From Pseudolabrys sp. (GTDB taxonomy: Bacteria; Pseudomonadota; Alphaproteobacteria; Rhizobiales; Xanthobacteraceae): a stretch of DNA of 64,000 bases. The notes below the pieces were generated by a model. It was not told the DNA's origin. It was given only the letters and a program-made list of their open reading frames with translations, and made no database searches. Of the stretch, positions 54,779 through 63,808 are shown piece after piece. Each line of letters begins with the position of its first letter. Position 1 is the stretch's first letter. The stretch is from contig JAFIGS010000005.1 in the NCBI GenBank assembly GCA_017849615.1, positions 111,345 to 175,344 on the forward strand. The letters run 5' to 3'. A program made the translations under genes and the position numbers.

Positions 54779-56107
54779 TTAAGCGGCGCGCTTCAATGCA
54801 TCCGTCAGGATCGACACCATTTCCGCAATATCACTGCGCTCGATCGTTAGCGGGGGCGACAAGGCGATGATGTCGCCGGTGACGCGGATCAGCAGCCCCC
54901 GCTGGAAGCAATCGACGAAGACATCGTAAGCACGACTGCCTGGCGCGTCGGGCCGCGATGCCAGTTCTATACCCGCGACAAGCCCGAGCGCGCGGACATC
55001 GATGACATTGGACAAACCGCGCATGCCATGCATCGCATCGGCCCAGCCATCGGCAAGTTCGGACGCATGCTCGAGCAGGCCTTCGCGCGCGTAAACGTCC
55101 AGTGTCGCCATGCCGGCGGCGCAGGCGATTGGATGAGCCGAGTACGTATAACCGTGGAACAGCTCGATTTGGTTCTTCGGCCCGTTCATAAGCGCGTCGT
55201 GCACCACACGACTCGCAAAGACAGCGCCCATCGGCACACAGCCATTGGTGATGCCTTTGGCCGCCGTCATCAGGTCCGGCACCACGCCGAAGTGGTCGGC
55301 GGCAAACGGTGTCCCGAGACGGCCGAAGCCGGTGATAACCTCGTCGAAGATCAATAGGATGCCATGCTTGCGCGCGATGTCGGCCAGGCGCTGCAGGTAG
55401 CCCTTCGGCGGCAGCAGTACGCCGGTCGAACCGGCAACCGGCTCGACAATCACAGCGGCTATGGTTTCGGCACCATGCAGCCCAACCAAACGCTCAAGAT
55501 CGTCGGCGAGGTCTGCACCGTGCTCGGGCAAGCCTTTCGAGAACGCGTTTCTGGACAAATCATGCGTATGGCGCATGTGGTCGCCGCCCGGCAGCTGCGG
55601 AAAGACGCGACGGTTGCTGACAATGCCGCCGACGGTAATGCCGCCGAACCCGACACCATGATAGCCGCGCTCCCGGCCGATGAGGCGCGTGCGCGTGCCC
55701 TGCCCGATCGCCCGCTGATATGCGAGAGCCATCTTGAGCGCGGTATCGACGGCCTCGGAGCCTGAATTGGTCAAGAAGATGCGGTCGAGGACGCGTATCT
55801 CATCACGCGGCGCTATATCCGCAAGACACTCGGCGAAGGCGAAGGCCCCGGGATGCCCCATCTGAAACGGCGGCGCATAATCGAGGCGGGCGAGCTGTTC
55901 GGAAACCGCTTCGGCAATTTCTCTGCGGGCATGACCGGCATTGACGCACCACAGACCGGCGGTGCCATCGAGGATCTTGCGGCCATCGTCGCTGCGATAA
56001 TAGACACCCTCGGCCGAAACCAGCATTCGCGGTGCGGCTTTGAATTGACGATTTGCGGTGAAGGGCATCCAGAAACTATCGAGCTTGGGAACGTTTGTGC
56101 CGTGCAT
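54779..56107 (-). CDS. Omega-amino acid--pyruvate aminotransferase-like enzyme (class III)
   Basis: PLP-dependent class III aminotransferase, 442 residues, the usual length. Landmarks: FWMPFTANRQFKAAPRML, GLWCVNAGHARREIA, LTNSGSEAVDTALKMA, the Schiff-base lysine in TAAKGITNGCVPMG, and FDEVITGFGRLG. It transaminates omega-amino acids (beta-alanine, GABA, polyamine derivatives) to semialdehydes using pyruvate. ATG at 56107 with GGAAGGG upstream. Regulation by the XRE-cupin gene downstream is likely. Confidence 0.9.
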   Translation of the reverse strand: MHGTNVPKLDSFWMPFTANRQFKAAPRMLVSAEGVYYRSDDGRKILDGTAGLWCVNAGHARREIAEAVSEQLARLDYAPPFQMGHPGAFAFAECLADIAPRDEIRVLDRIFLTNSGSEAVDTALKMALAYQRAIGQGTRTRLIGRERGYHGVGFGGITVGGIVSNRRVFPQLPGGDHMRHTHDLSRNAFSKGLPEHGADLADDLERLVGLHGAETIAAVIVEPVAGSTGVLLPPKGYLQRLADIARKHGILLIFDEVITGFGRLGTPFAADHFGVVPDLMTAAKGITNGCVPMGAVFASRVVHDALMNGPKNQIELFHGYTYSAHPIACAAGMATLDVYAREGLLEHASELADGWADAMHGMRGLSNVIDVRALGLVAGIELASRPDAPGSRAYDVFVDCFQRGLLIRVTGDIIALSPPLTIERSDIAEMVSILTDALKRAA

Positions 56108-56750
56108 GATGCCCTTCCATTCAATGTGACACGCCGACACGGGAGCGGCTTTCGGGCATAATCCGCAAGTCTGTTTTTCGATGCTGTTAAGTGCTTGAAT
56201 TTTCAAAAGCGGAAGATCAAAAATATCGTTTCGTGAACATGTAACCGCGAGCGATCACGAACAGCAAAGGAACTACCGATCGCGGCTACGGTGACAACGC
56301 CTTACGCAGCAGCTAATTCACAGCATCTTCCGGAAATTCCTGGTCTGCCGGAGCGGTTCTAGGGCTGTTGCCTTACGATGGCTTAGCGAAACGGACGCGG
56401 AGAGTTGCGGAGCGACGCCCAAACGTTTTCGAGATAGGCGTCCACCTGTGCGGTGCGGATTTTCACCTCACGCGGCTCACCTTTCAGAATCGACAAGCGC
56501 ACGTATTGCTCCCGCGAAGAGATGGCTACCGCCCGCGTTGCGTTGCCAACCGGAATGGACAGCTTAGGCCAACGGCTTGCGTGCTCACATCGACGGGAAG
56601 CGACGCACGTATTGCGGATTTCGGGAGCCGGAACGTTTCACCGGACGCGCCAATCTGAACAGCATTGTCTCACCCACTCGGAGCGCAGTGGGGCAAGCGC
56701 AACAGCTTGATTGGGCTTATGTATTGAAGAGGCTGAGCTCTTCATGAATG
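56108..56750 (-). other. Gene-poor 643-bp stretch next to tRNA-Phe, with a possible degenerate reading frame
   Basis: No complete gene. On the - strand one frame stays open for 85 codons (56637 down to a TAA at 56383) and has protein-like segments such as GNATRAVAISSREQYVRLS and VKIRTAQVDAYLENVW, but no start codon near its N-terminus and no family I recognise. It may be a remnant. It faces the 3' end of the tRNA-Phe gene, a usual integration point, but no integrase was found. An inverted repeat lies at 56230-56261. Confidence 0.4.
56230..56261. promoter_or_regulatory. Inverted repeat upstream of the aminotransferase gene
   Basis: TTCGTGA (56230-56236) and TCACGAA (56255-56261), 18 bp apart, about 120 bp upstream of the aminotransferase start. 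It could be an operator for the XRE-cupin regulator. Only 7-bp arms, so weak. Confidence 0.25.
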
Positions 56751-56826
56751 TGGTGCCCAGGGGCGGGATCGAACCACCGACACTGCGATTTTCAATCGCA
56801 TGCTCTACCAACTGAGCTACCTGGGC
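56751..56826 (-). tRNA. tRNA-Phe (GAA)
   Basis: A 76-nt cloverleaf with acceptor stem GCCCAGG pairing with CCTGGGC, D-arm GTAGCTCAGTTGGTAGAGC, anticodon stem TGCGA/TCGCA around loop TTGAAAA (anticodon GAA), T-arm GGTTCGATCC, discriminator A and an encoded CCA. All stems pair. Divergent from the tRNA-Ser gene 252 bp away. Confidence 0.97.
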
Positions 56827-57078
56827 GCCCGGCGCACCACCCGAAACCGGACGGGCGGAGACCGGCGTTATAGAGCCCCGTCCCGACGTGTCAAGAAGGC
56901 ATCGGCTTGGAATCCGGGACGAATCCGGGACGCACAGGCCCCGCGCCTCGGGCAAAGAGGCTTCCCTTTTCGGCTCGCCCGGTGCACATAGCGCCGAAGC
57001 CCGACACGATCGGGCGGCGCAACGTCGCACGCTCATTTTCGGGATTTCGGCCTCGAAGTCCGTCGCGATCGCAAAGCT

Positions 57079-57168
57079 GGAAGGGTGGCCGAGTGGTTTA
57101 AGGCACCGGTCTTGAAAACCGGCGTGGGTGCAAGCCCACCGTGAGTTCGAATCTCACCCCTTCCGCCA
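57079..57168 (+). tRNA. tRNA-Ser (UGA)
   Basis: A 90-nt type II tRNA: acceptor GGAAGGG with CCCTTCC, D-arm GGCCGAGTGGTTTAAGGC, anticodon arm ACCGG...CCGG around TTGAAAA (TGA anticodon), a long variable arm with stem GTGGG/CCCAC, T-arm GAGTTCGAATCTC, and encoded GCCA end. Close in layout to E. coli tRNA-Ser(UGA). Confidence 0.96.
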
Positions 57169-57191
57169 GCCGCGTCTACCCCGCCCGCCTC

Positions 57192-57464
57192 CTACTTCCC
57201 GATCGGCGTCGAGAATTTCAGCCCGAGGAACGGGATGCCGTTGTCGGGATCGCGGCGGAACGGCAGGCCGGGCGGCGCCGACGGCGATGCCGTCGCCGGC
57301 GGATCGCCGCTGAGATCGAGCTGGAATTTCGGCGGCTCGTTCGCTGTCCGCGGCGAAGGTTTCGGCGCCGGCTTGTCGTCGGCCCACGCGATGGCGGACG
57401 TTGCAGCGACCAACGTCAAAGCCGTCGCGGCCAGCATGGCCATGCGGATGCCCGCGCGTTTCAT
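57192..57464 (-). CDS. Small secreted proline-rich protein, unknown
   Basis: A 90-residue protein with a signal peptide (RMAMLAATALTLVAATSAIAWA, cleaved near AWA) and a Pro/Ser-rich mature part ending in GIPFLGLKFSTPIGK. No family recognised. It lies 10 bp after the TPR-methyltransferase gene starts downstream of it on the same strand order (methyltransferase first), so they may share a transcript. Confidence 0.6.
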   Translation of the reverse strand: MKRAGIRMAMLAATALTLVAATSAIAWADDKPAPKPSPRTANEPPKFQLDLSGDPPATASPSAPPGLPFRRDPDNGIPFLGLKFSTPIGK

Positions 57465-57474
57465 CGCAGCCCCC

Positions 57475-59181
57475 TCATCCATCCTTCTTCTGCACCCAGA
57501 ATACATACATATTCCCGAAAATGTCGGGATTGTCGCGCTCATAGGCGTCCCATCGGTCAAGGTCGGTGAGCGACCAGCCGTGGCTCGCGAACACCGCGCG
57601 GTGGTGCTGATGCGTCGGCTGATGGCTGAATTCGAAGCCGATGAAATTCAGATCGTTGGCGGCGATGAACCGGGCGATTTCCGGAATCGTGAACTGGCTC
57701 TCCTGCACATGAAAGATCAGGTCGCGCACTTCGCTGGTGGTGAAGAAATCGCGCAGCGTCATGAAGTTGAACCTGGCGCCGCTGTCGAACAGATCCTGCC
57801 GCACCCGCCGGATGCCGTCCAAAGTCGGCGGATAGCCGCTCTCGGCGATGAACTGTCGCGCCTGGTTGATGGCCTTGCGCGCATGCGCGCTGTAGAGGCC
57901 GACCTGCATGAGGCCGTCCGGCCGCATCAGCTTGATCAGTTCGCGCCAGCCGCCGAGCGGGTCCGCCATGTGGTGCAGCACGCCGCCGACGCCGATGAAA
58001 TCGAAGTCGCGGCCGATCGCGCCGATCGACATAATGTCGGCCTGCGCGAATTCGATTTTGTCCTTCAGCGCGGCCGGCGTCTTGCGCTTGGCGGCGGCGA
58101 GGCTGGCGAGGCTCAGATCGACCGCCAGCACCTGCGCGCCGGCGAAACTCTGCGCCACTTCGAGCGCGATGCGCCCGGTGCCGCAGCCGGCGATCAGGAT
58201 GTCGAGCCAGTCGGTCTTGTTGAGCGGCCGGAACGGCACCGTCGGAAACTGATGGCGGATAAGTTCGTCGAGCACCATCGGCGGCGGCGGAGCCGGCAGC
58301 CGCACCCAGCGTGGATAGGGATTTTCCTCGTATTGCTGACGCACGGCGGCGGTGATGCCGCCGGCGATCGGCGTGAGCACCGGCATGGTGTCGCGTAAGG
58401 CCGCCTCCTCGCGCGGCTCGCGCAGTTGCTGCGTTACCACTGCATCGACCGCGGAGGGCCATTTGCGCGTCAGCAGCCGCTCGGAGCCGCTGAGCGCATG
58501 CAGCGGCTCGTAGGCGGCCAACACGGCGAGCGACAGCGGCGCAATCGGCGCGCCGGCATCGAGGTTTTCGGCAACGCGGCCCTTGAGCGTCGCAAGGCTG
58601 TCCGCCTCGGCGTCCGACAGCGCGAAGACGTATTCATTGATGTAGCCCTGCCGCGCCAGCGCCGCGGCGAAGGCGACGACATCGCCGCTCGGTTTGGCCG
58701 ACTCATCGAGCGCCTGTTCCAGCAGCGCGGCGCGCAGGCCCGTCAGCCAGCGTTCGAAGGTCCGGTCGCGCACGGCGGTGTTCTCGAGCACGCAGCGCAG
58801 ATAGACCTCGGCGGCGATCGCCTCGGTCAGCCCGGGCGCGGGCTCGCCGCGCGCGACCGCCTCGAGTGCTGCGGCCAGATCCGGCAGCAGCGCCGTCAGC
58901 GTCGTCAGCACGGTGTCGAACTGGTTGAGCGTCTGCGGCGCGATCCGGGCGAGCTCGACATATTGCGCCGCCGCCTTGTCGCGCTTGCCCTGCATCAGGA
59001 ACAGCGCCGCCAACCGGTCGCAGGCCACGGCATGGCCGGGCTCGCTGGCCAGCACTTTTCGGTAAAGCATCGCCGCGCCCGCCAGGTCGCCCTGCTGGTG
59101 ATGCATCGACGCGCGCTGGAACAATTCGGCCGCCGCCGACGGGGCCTGCTTCTGGGCGATGCGGCGTTGGGTCCGGTTCAT
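57475..59181 (-). CDS. TPR-containing class I SAM-dependent methyltransferase
   Basis: A 568-residue protein. Residues 1-100 carry TPR-like repeats (AAELFQRASMHHQQGDLAGAAMLYRKVLASEPGHA). A helical region fills the middle. Residues about 300-450 form a Rossmann methyltransferase with motif I DILIAGCGTGRIALEVAQ, the acidic VLAVDLSLASLAAAKRK, QADIMSIGAIGRDFDFIGVGGVLHHM. A C-terminal helical domain follows (about 450-568). Such proteins may modify small metabolites or other proteins; the substrate is unknown. Confidence 0.82.
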   Translation of the reverse strand: MNRTQRRIAQKQAPSAAAELFQRASMHHQQGDLAGAAMLYRKVLASEPGHAVACDRLAALFLMQGKRDKAAAQYVELARIAPQTLNQFDTVLTTLTALLPDLAAALEAVARGEPAPGLTEAIAAEVYLRCVLENTAVRDRTFERWLTGLRAALLEQALDESAKPSGDVVAFAAALARQGYINEYVFALSDAEADSLATLKGRVAENLDAGAPIAPLSLAVLAAYEPLHALSGSERLLTRKWPSAVDAVVTQQLREPREEAALRDTMPVLTPIAGGITAAVRQQYEENPYPRWVRLPAPPPPMVLDELIRHQFPTVPFRPLNKTDWLDILIAGCGTGRIALEVAQSFAGAQVLAVDLSLASLAAAKRKTPAALKDKIEFAQADIMSIGAIGRDFDFIGVGGVLHHMADPLGGWRELIKLMRPDGLMQVGLYSAHARKAINQARQFIAESGYPPTLDGIRRVRQDLFDSGARFNFMTLRDFFTTSEVRDLIFHVQESQFTIPEIARFIAANDLNFIGFEFSHQPTHQHHRAVFASHGWSLTDLDRWDAYERDNPDIFGNMYVFWVQKKDG

Positions 59182-59250
59182 GGGCGCGGGCCTTAAAGAG
59201 AATTGGCCCGGCTTATAGGGGCGCCCTTGCGGGCCAGCAAGACGGCGGCG

Positions 59251-59475
59251 TCAGGGACGCCCGCCCCGCAACTGGCCGAGGGCGACGCTGGCTTCATGGC
59301 GCAGCGCGTCCATGTCGGGGTTGTCGGCTTGCGGCGCGGCGGCGTCGAACAAAGGCGGCGCGGCGCTGGTCAGCGGGCGCAGGCCGGAGGTCGTGCCTGT
59401 CCCGAGCGGGCACAGCAGCAGCGCCGCGCAACAGGCGGTGGCGACGAGCAGGATCAGGCGCTGCCGGGACGACAT
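59251..59475 (-). CDS. Small membrane-anchored or secreted protein, unknown
   Basis: A 74-residue frame beginning MSSRQRLILLVATACC with one hydrophobic segment of about 18 residues, then a short polar part. No family recognised. The start is uncertain, because several ATGs lie just upstream in a MSLVMSRVMSS run. It could be a lipoprotein-like or a spurious frame. Confidence 0.4.
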   Translation of the reverse strand: MSSRQRLILLVATACCAALLLCPLGTGTTSGLRPLTSAAPPLFDAAAPQADNPDMDALRHEASVALGQLRGGRP

Positions 59476-59655
59476 GACACGGGACATGACCAAGGACATG
59501 ACCTGACAATTGGCACGAAACCGCGCGGCGGCAAGTGAGGCGCCCGCGCATTGCTGCCATGTTTCGCACACAAACCGTTCAATTCCGTTCCGCCGCGCGC
59601 GGCAAATGGCGCGACCGGCGTAAGGCGCCGTTAGCCATAGACCCGCGCGTGCGGT

Positions 59656-59994
59656 TCAGAAATCCAGCGGCAGGAACGGTCCGCCGGCGGTGCGGCAGGA
59701 GCGCAGGCAGGTGCGGTCGCAGTCGTCGGTGAGCTTGAGGCACTGGCCCTGGGCGTCGCGGTAGAGGCACCCGGTCTGGCCCCACGCGCAATAGGCGCCG
59801 CAGTCGCGCATGCAGGCGCTCGCGCCCCACACCGCCTGCGCCCGCTCGCTGCGCGGGAATGGCAGCATGATGGCCGGGCTCGCCGCGCGGGGCGCCCGGG
59901 CGTCGGCGGCGTGCGCAGGCGTCAACGCCGCGGCAGCGACCACCAGGCACATCAGCGCAATGGCGAGGACCGCCCGCCCGATCGTCCGCTTCAT
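59656..59994 (-). CDS. Small secreted cysteine-rich protein
   Basis: A 112-residue protein with a signal peptide (RAVLAIALMCLVVAAAAL, cleavage near AHA) and a mature part whose last 55 residues contain nine cysteines in CxxxC pairs (CMRDC, CDRTC, CLRSC) and spaced singles. No family recognised. It resembles the 79-residue protein at 33548 in general design, not in clear sequence identity. Probably periplasmic with disulfides. Confidence 0.65.
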   Translation of the reverse strand: MKRTIGRAVLAIALMCLVVAAAALTPAHAADARAPRAASPAIMLPFPRSERAQAVWGASACMRDCGAYCAWGQTGCLYRDAQGQCLKLTDDCDRTCLRSCRTAGGPFLPLDF

Positions 59995-60172
59995 CGCCGC
60001 CTCCTCAATGCCTTCCGCGCCATTTCTAGACCATTTCGCCGGGACCGTCGCCCAAGATTGGCCGCAGGCAGGGTATCGTATGGAACTCCGCCTTTTGCGA
60101 CGCAGCTACGAGGACTAGATTAAGGCTGCTTCGGCCGTCCGCGGCCGCCGATCCGATGGAGACGACACGACC

Positions 60173-60982
60173 GTGACCCTCGCCGACCAGACCGACAAGC
60201 CGAACCAGCAATTCGGCACCGAAGGCATCAAGCCGATGGGCCGCCCGAGCGCGATCACGCGCTTCTTCATGGGCGTGGTGTCCTTCGCCGAGCGGCTGAA
60301 CCTGAAGTTCTCCAAGGTCGGCAACCCGCCGATCTACGACAAGGCGGTGTTTCCCTGGGCGCGCGAGATCGAGAAGGAATGGCCGGCGATCAAGGCCGAG
60401 CTTGAGAAGGTCCTGATGCGCAAGGACGAGCTGCCGGGCTTCCACGAACTGTCCACCGACGTCTCGACCATCAGCCAGGACCGCGGTTGGAAGACGTTCT
60501 TTCTCTCCGGCTACGGCTTCAGGTCGGAGAACAACATCCGGCAGTGCCCGCAGACCTGGCGCATCTGCCAGAAGATCCCCGGCCTCATCACCGTGATGTA
60601 CTCGATCTTCGAGCCCAACAAGCATCTGCCGGCGCATCGCGGGCCCTATAACGGCGTGCTGCGCCTGCATCTCGGCCTCATCGTTCCGGAGCCGCGCGAC
60701 AAACTCGGCATCCGCGTCGAGAACGAGGTCTATCGCTGGAAGGAAGGCGAGGCCGTGATCTTCGACGACGCCTTCGAGCACGAGGCCTGGAACAACACCG
60801 ACAAGGTGCGGGTGGTGCTGTTCGTCGACTTCCGCAAGCCGCTGCGATTCCCGGCCAATATCATCAACTGGCTGCTCCTCAACGTCGCCGTGTTCACGCC
60901 CTTCATCCGCGAAGGCATGGACAACCAGAAGGCCTGGGAGAAGAAGTTCTACGAGGAAGCCGAGGCGCTGAGGAATCGCTGA
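60173..60982 (+). CDS. Aspartyl/asparaginyl beta-hydroxylase family protein (LpxO-like)
   Basis: Fe(II)/2-oxoglutarate oxygenase fold of 269 residues. The metal and co-substrate segments are HLPAHRGPYNGVLRLHLGL (first His), WKEGEAVIFDDAFEHEAWNN (second His) and RVVLFVDF (Arg). This group includes lipid A hydroxylase LpxO. The N-terminal part is soluble; only one hydrophobic segment is seen near the end (about residue 230). GTG start at 60173. The substrate could be a lipid A acyl chain or a protein side chain. Confidence 0.85.
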   Translation: MTLADQTDKPNQQFGTEGIKPMGRPSAITRFFMGVVSFAERLNLKFSKVGNPPIYDKAVFPWAREIEKEWPAIKAELEKVLMRKDELPGFHELSTDVSTISQDRGWKTFFLSGYGFRSENNIRQCPQTWRICQKIPGLITVMYSIFEPNKHLPAHRGPYNGVLRLHLGLIVPEPRDKLGIRVENEVYRWKEGEAVIFDDAFEHEAWNNTDKVRVVLFVDFRKPLRFPANIINWLLLNVAVFTPFIREGMDNQKAWEKKFYEEAEALRNR

Positions 60983-60983
60983 C

Positions 60984-61183
60984 TGTCATTCCGGGGCGCC
61001 GCGCAGCGGCGAACCCGGAATCCATACGCCGCAGCCCTTACCCGTCATCCTGAGGTGCGAGCGTAGCGAGCCTCGAAGGATGAGCGGCCAAGGTACCCAT
61101 CGCCCTTCGAGGCCCGGCGATCGCGCGTCGAAGACGCGCTTAACGCAGTTTTGAGGCGGGCGCCTCAGGTAATAAGGGGCACC
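60984..61183 (+). repeat. Composite palindromic repeat region
   Basis: First part (60984-61035) matches the family of 7645-7747, sharing CCGGAATCCATACGCCGCAGC. A second part (about 61043-61082) is GTCATCCTGAGG...CCTCGAAGGATGA-like and belongs with the repeats at 22884 and 61752. The remainder has partial arms CGCGCGTCGAAGACGCGCT. It fills the gap after the hydroxylase gene. Confidence 0.75.
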
Positions 61184-61194
61184 TTGCCCGCCCT

Positions 61195-61590
61195 TCATGA
61201 TTTCGGATTTGCCGGTTCGAATGAGACGACCATGCGCTTCGCCTTGATGCGTCCATGGACGCCATAACTTGAATCAAAGCTGAGCGTGGTGCCGCTAGCG
61301 TCAATTTCGACCTCAAGTCGATGGATAATCCCGGCTTCCATGAACTCGAACAACTCGACTTCGATTAGATCGAAAATGTGCAGGGTCACATCGACATGCT
61401 TGGTGAGCACGAAATAGCCCCGAGCGTCGACCTCGGATTTCATCCGGAATGTGCGCGCGACCAGACGACCTGGCGCGCCTTGGCGTAGTTCGAGTTCACG
61501 CAACGTAGCGTCATGGAATAACGGGACGCGCTCGAACCACGCGCATAGCGCTGCCCCACCTTCCAAATCCGCTATCGTGGCCATTGTCAT
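61195..61590 (-). CDS. Unrecognised 131-residue protein, possibly Imm50-like
   Basis: A soluble protein of alternating strands: FHDATLRELELRQGAPGRLV, HVDVTLHIFDLIEVELFEF, HRLEVEIDASGTTLSFDS. The pattern (short N-terminal FHDA, then a strand-rich barrel) resembles the Imm50 immunity-protein group, but the match is by eye. It stands alone between repeats, without a toxin next to it. If it is an immunity gene it is an orphan. Confidence 0.6.
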   Translation of the reverse strand: MTMATIADLEGGAALCAWFERVPLFHDATLRELELRQGAPGRLVARTFRMKSEVDARGYFVLTKHVDVTLHIFDLIEVELFEFMEAGIIHRLEVEIDASGTTLSFDSSYGVHGRIKAKRMVVSFEPANPKS

Positions 61591-61751
61591 TTCTCGCCGG
61601 TTAGACCGCTGCCTGAAGTTTGTATCGATCCGTTAGGGACCCTATCGCATCTGCCGGCCGGGTTCTGAAATGGGCGAAGGGCCTTTTTTCCCCGGATGTC
61701 TGGGGCAAGCCCTGCAGTGAGGAGGGTTTTGGCCGCGCACGCCTGGGCCGT

Positions 61752-61806
61752 CGCCCTTCGAGGCTCGCCGACCTGCATGGCCGGCTCGCACCTCAGGATG
61801 ACGGGG
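61752..61806 (+). repeat. Palindromic repeat upstream of rimO
   Basis: Contains CGCCCTTCGAGGCTCGC and GCTCGCACCTCAGGATGAC, matching in part the repeats at 22884 and 61043 (shared CTTCGAG and CTCAGGATGA). Imperfect inverted arms. Fills part of the 277-bp gap before rimO. Confidence 0.65.
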
Positions 61807-61867
61807 AGCGAGGCCCAGCTAGGTCCGCCCTTGCCAATCCCCCTATTCGCCTCTACCTCCCTCCCGC

Positions 61868-63241
61868 ATGCTCGACACCCCTGCAAAACCCGCCTCTGAT
61901 ACCGACGGTGCGCCCGCGCCCAAGGTCAGCTTCGTCTCGCTCGGTTGCCCCAAGGCGCTGGTCGATTCCGAGCGCATCATCACGCGCCTGCGCGCCGAGG
62001 GCTATGAGCTGACGCGCGAGCACAAGGGCTCGGACCTCGTCATCGTCAACACCTGCGGCTTTCTCGATTCCGCCAAGGCCGAGTCGCTCGACGCCATTGG
62101 CCTCGCGCTCAACGAAAACGGCAAGGTCATCGTCACCGGCTGCATGGGCGCCGAGCCCGAGAGAATCACCACAGCGCATCCGGGCGTCCTCGCCATCACC
62201 GGGCCGCAGCAATACGAGAGCGTGCTCGAGGCCGTGCATCGCGCCGCGCCGCCCAAGCACAATCCGTTCATCGATCTCGTGCCGCCCGAAGGCATCAAGC
62301 TGACGCCGCGGCACTACGCCTATCTCAAAATTTCCGAAGGCTGCAACAACCGCTGCACCTTCTGCATCATCCCCAAGCTGCGCGGCGATCTGGTCTCGCG
62401 GCCGGCCGCCGATGTGATGCGCGAAGCCGAGCGTCTGGTTCAGGCCGGCGTGAAAGAGCTTCTGGTCATCTCGCAGGACACCTCCGCCTACGGCCTCGAT
62501 ACCAAATACGCCACCAGTTCATGGAAGAACGCCGCCGGCGAGACGCGCGAAGTGCGCGCCAAATTCCTCGATTTATCCCACGCGCTCGGCGAACTCGGCG
62601 TCTGGGTGCGCATGCATTACGTTTACCCGTACAAGCATGTCGATGACGTCATCCCGCTGATGGCCGATCGCAAGATCCTGCCCTACCTCGACATGCCGCT
62701 GCAGCACGCCAATGCCGACGTGCTGCGCCGCATGAAGCGCCCCGCCTCGCAGGAGAAGACGCTCGACAGCATCCGGCGCTGGCGCGAGATGTGCCCGGAC
62801 CTGACTTTGCGTTCGACCTTCATTGTCGGCTTTCCGGGTGAAACGGACGCCGAATTCGAAACCCTGCTCGAATTTCTCGATGAAGCCTCGCTCGACCGCG
62901 TCGGCTGCTTCAAATACGAAGCGGTCAATGGCGCGCCGGCCAATGCGCTGGACAATCCGGTGCCCGAAGAGATCAAGGAAGAGCGCTGGCATCGCTTCAT
63001 GCAGGCGCAGCAGAAGATTTCGGCGCGGCGTCTCAAGCGCAAGGTCGGCACCCGCCAGCAGGTCATTATCGACGAGGCCGGCCCGACCGTCGCCAGGGGC
63101 CGCTCGATGGCCGATGCGCCGGAGATCGACGGCAACGTCTATATCGCCTCGCGCCGCCCGCTGCGCGTCGGCGAGATCGTCACCGTCAAGATCGAACGCT
63201 CCGACGAATACGACCTGCACGGCTCGACCGCCGGCTTCTGA
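61868..63241 (+). CDS. rimO: Ribosomal protein S12 methylthiotransferase RimO
   Basis: Radical SAM enzyme adding a methylthio group to Asp88 of ribosomal protein S12, 457 residues. N-terminal UPF0004 domain with cluster cysteines in [21 protein letters not shown] and TGCMG; the radical SAM CxxxCxxC in [14 protein letters not shown]; and a C-terminal TRAM domain (about 390-457). ATG at 61868. Confidence 0.95.
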   Translation: MLDTPAKPASDTDGAPAPKVSFVSLGCPKALVDSERIITRLRAEGYELTREHKGSDLVIVNTCGFLDSAKAESLDAIGLALNENGKVIVTGCMGAEPERITTAHPGVLAITGPQQYESVLEAVHRAAPPKHNPFIDLVPPEGIKLTPRHYAYLKISEGCNNRCTFCIIPKLRGDLVSRPAADVMREAERLVQAGVKELLVISQDTSAYGLDTKYATSSWKNAAGETREVRAKFLDLSHALGELGVWVRMHYVYPYKHVDDVIPLMADRKILPYLDMPLQHANADVLRRMKRPASQEKTLDSIRRWREMCPDLTLRSTFIVGFPGETDAEFETLLEFLDEASLDRVGCFKYEAVNGAPANALDNPVPEEIKEERWHRFMQAQQKISARRLKRKVGTRQQVIIDEAGPTVARGRSMADAPEIDGNVYIASRRPLRVGEIVTVKIERSDEYDLHGSTAGF

Positions 63242-63248
63242 GGGGCTC

Positions 63249-63689
63249 TCACGGCGCGGCGAACAACGCTTCCGGCAGTTTGTATTTCTCGACCCAGTTC
63301 AGCCAGTAGACATCGGTCGGGCCGATGACGAAGTCCACCACCGCCCAGCCCTTGGCGTCGCGGCGCAGCAGCGCCAAGACGAGGCCCGAGAACACATCGT
63401 CCTCGAAGTCCTGCTTGAACTTGGTGGCGCGCCAGTCGATCGGGCGGCCGTCGCGGCGCACCGGTGTCGCCCCGACATAGGCCCACTCGCCCATGACATT
63501 GATGGTGCCGACGACGAAGCTGACCGGCCCGCCGGTCTCGGCCTGGATGGTCGGCCGCAACGCGTCCAGCACCTCCGTGCGCAGCGGATTGCTGCGATCC
63601 GGCGACGTCACCGGCTGCGCCCGCGCGGCCGCCGCGACGCACAGCGCCAGGATCAGGCCAATACCCCATCGCCAGATCATCGCCCGCAT
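63249..63689 (-). CDS. Secreted protein of unknown function
   Basis: A 146-residue protein with a signal peptide (MIWRWGIGLILALCVAAAARA) and a mature domain beginning PVTSPDRSNPLRTEVLDALRP, with GEWAYVGATPVRRDGRPIDW and VVDFVIGPTDVYWLNWV. A small alpha/beta domain, probably periplasmic; no named family. Convergent with rimO, 7 bp apart. ATG at 63689 or 63680. Confidence 0.7.
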   Translation of the reverse strand: MRAMIWRWGIGLILALCVAAAARAQPVTSPDRSNPLRTEVLDALRPTIQAETGGPVSFVVGTINVMGEWAYVGATPVRRDGRPIDWRATKFKQDFEDDVFSGLVLALLRRDAKGWAVVDFVIGPTDVYWLNWVEKYKLPEALFAAP

Positions 63690-63808
63690 CCTCCTGCCCC
63701 TGTCGGACGGGGTATCTTCGCCGGGACGTCCGTCGCGCGCATGATTTTTATCAATCCGCCCGCCGTCATCCGGGCGCGCCGCCCCCGGGCTGGCCGTGAT
63801 TTAATCCC

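Noticed and set aside
40244-56826. An integrative element at tRNA-Phe
   Set aside because: No integrase, no direct repeat of the tRNA end, no phage or conjugation genes. The region is kept only as a weak island hypothesis.
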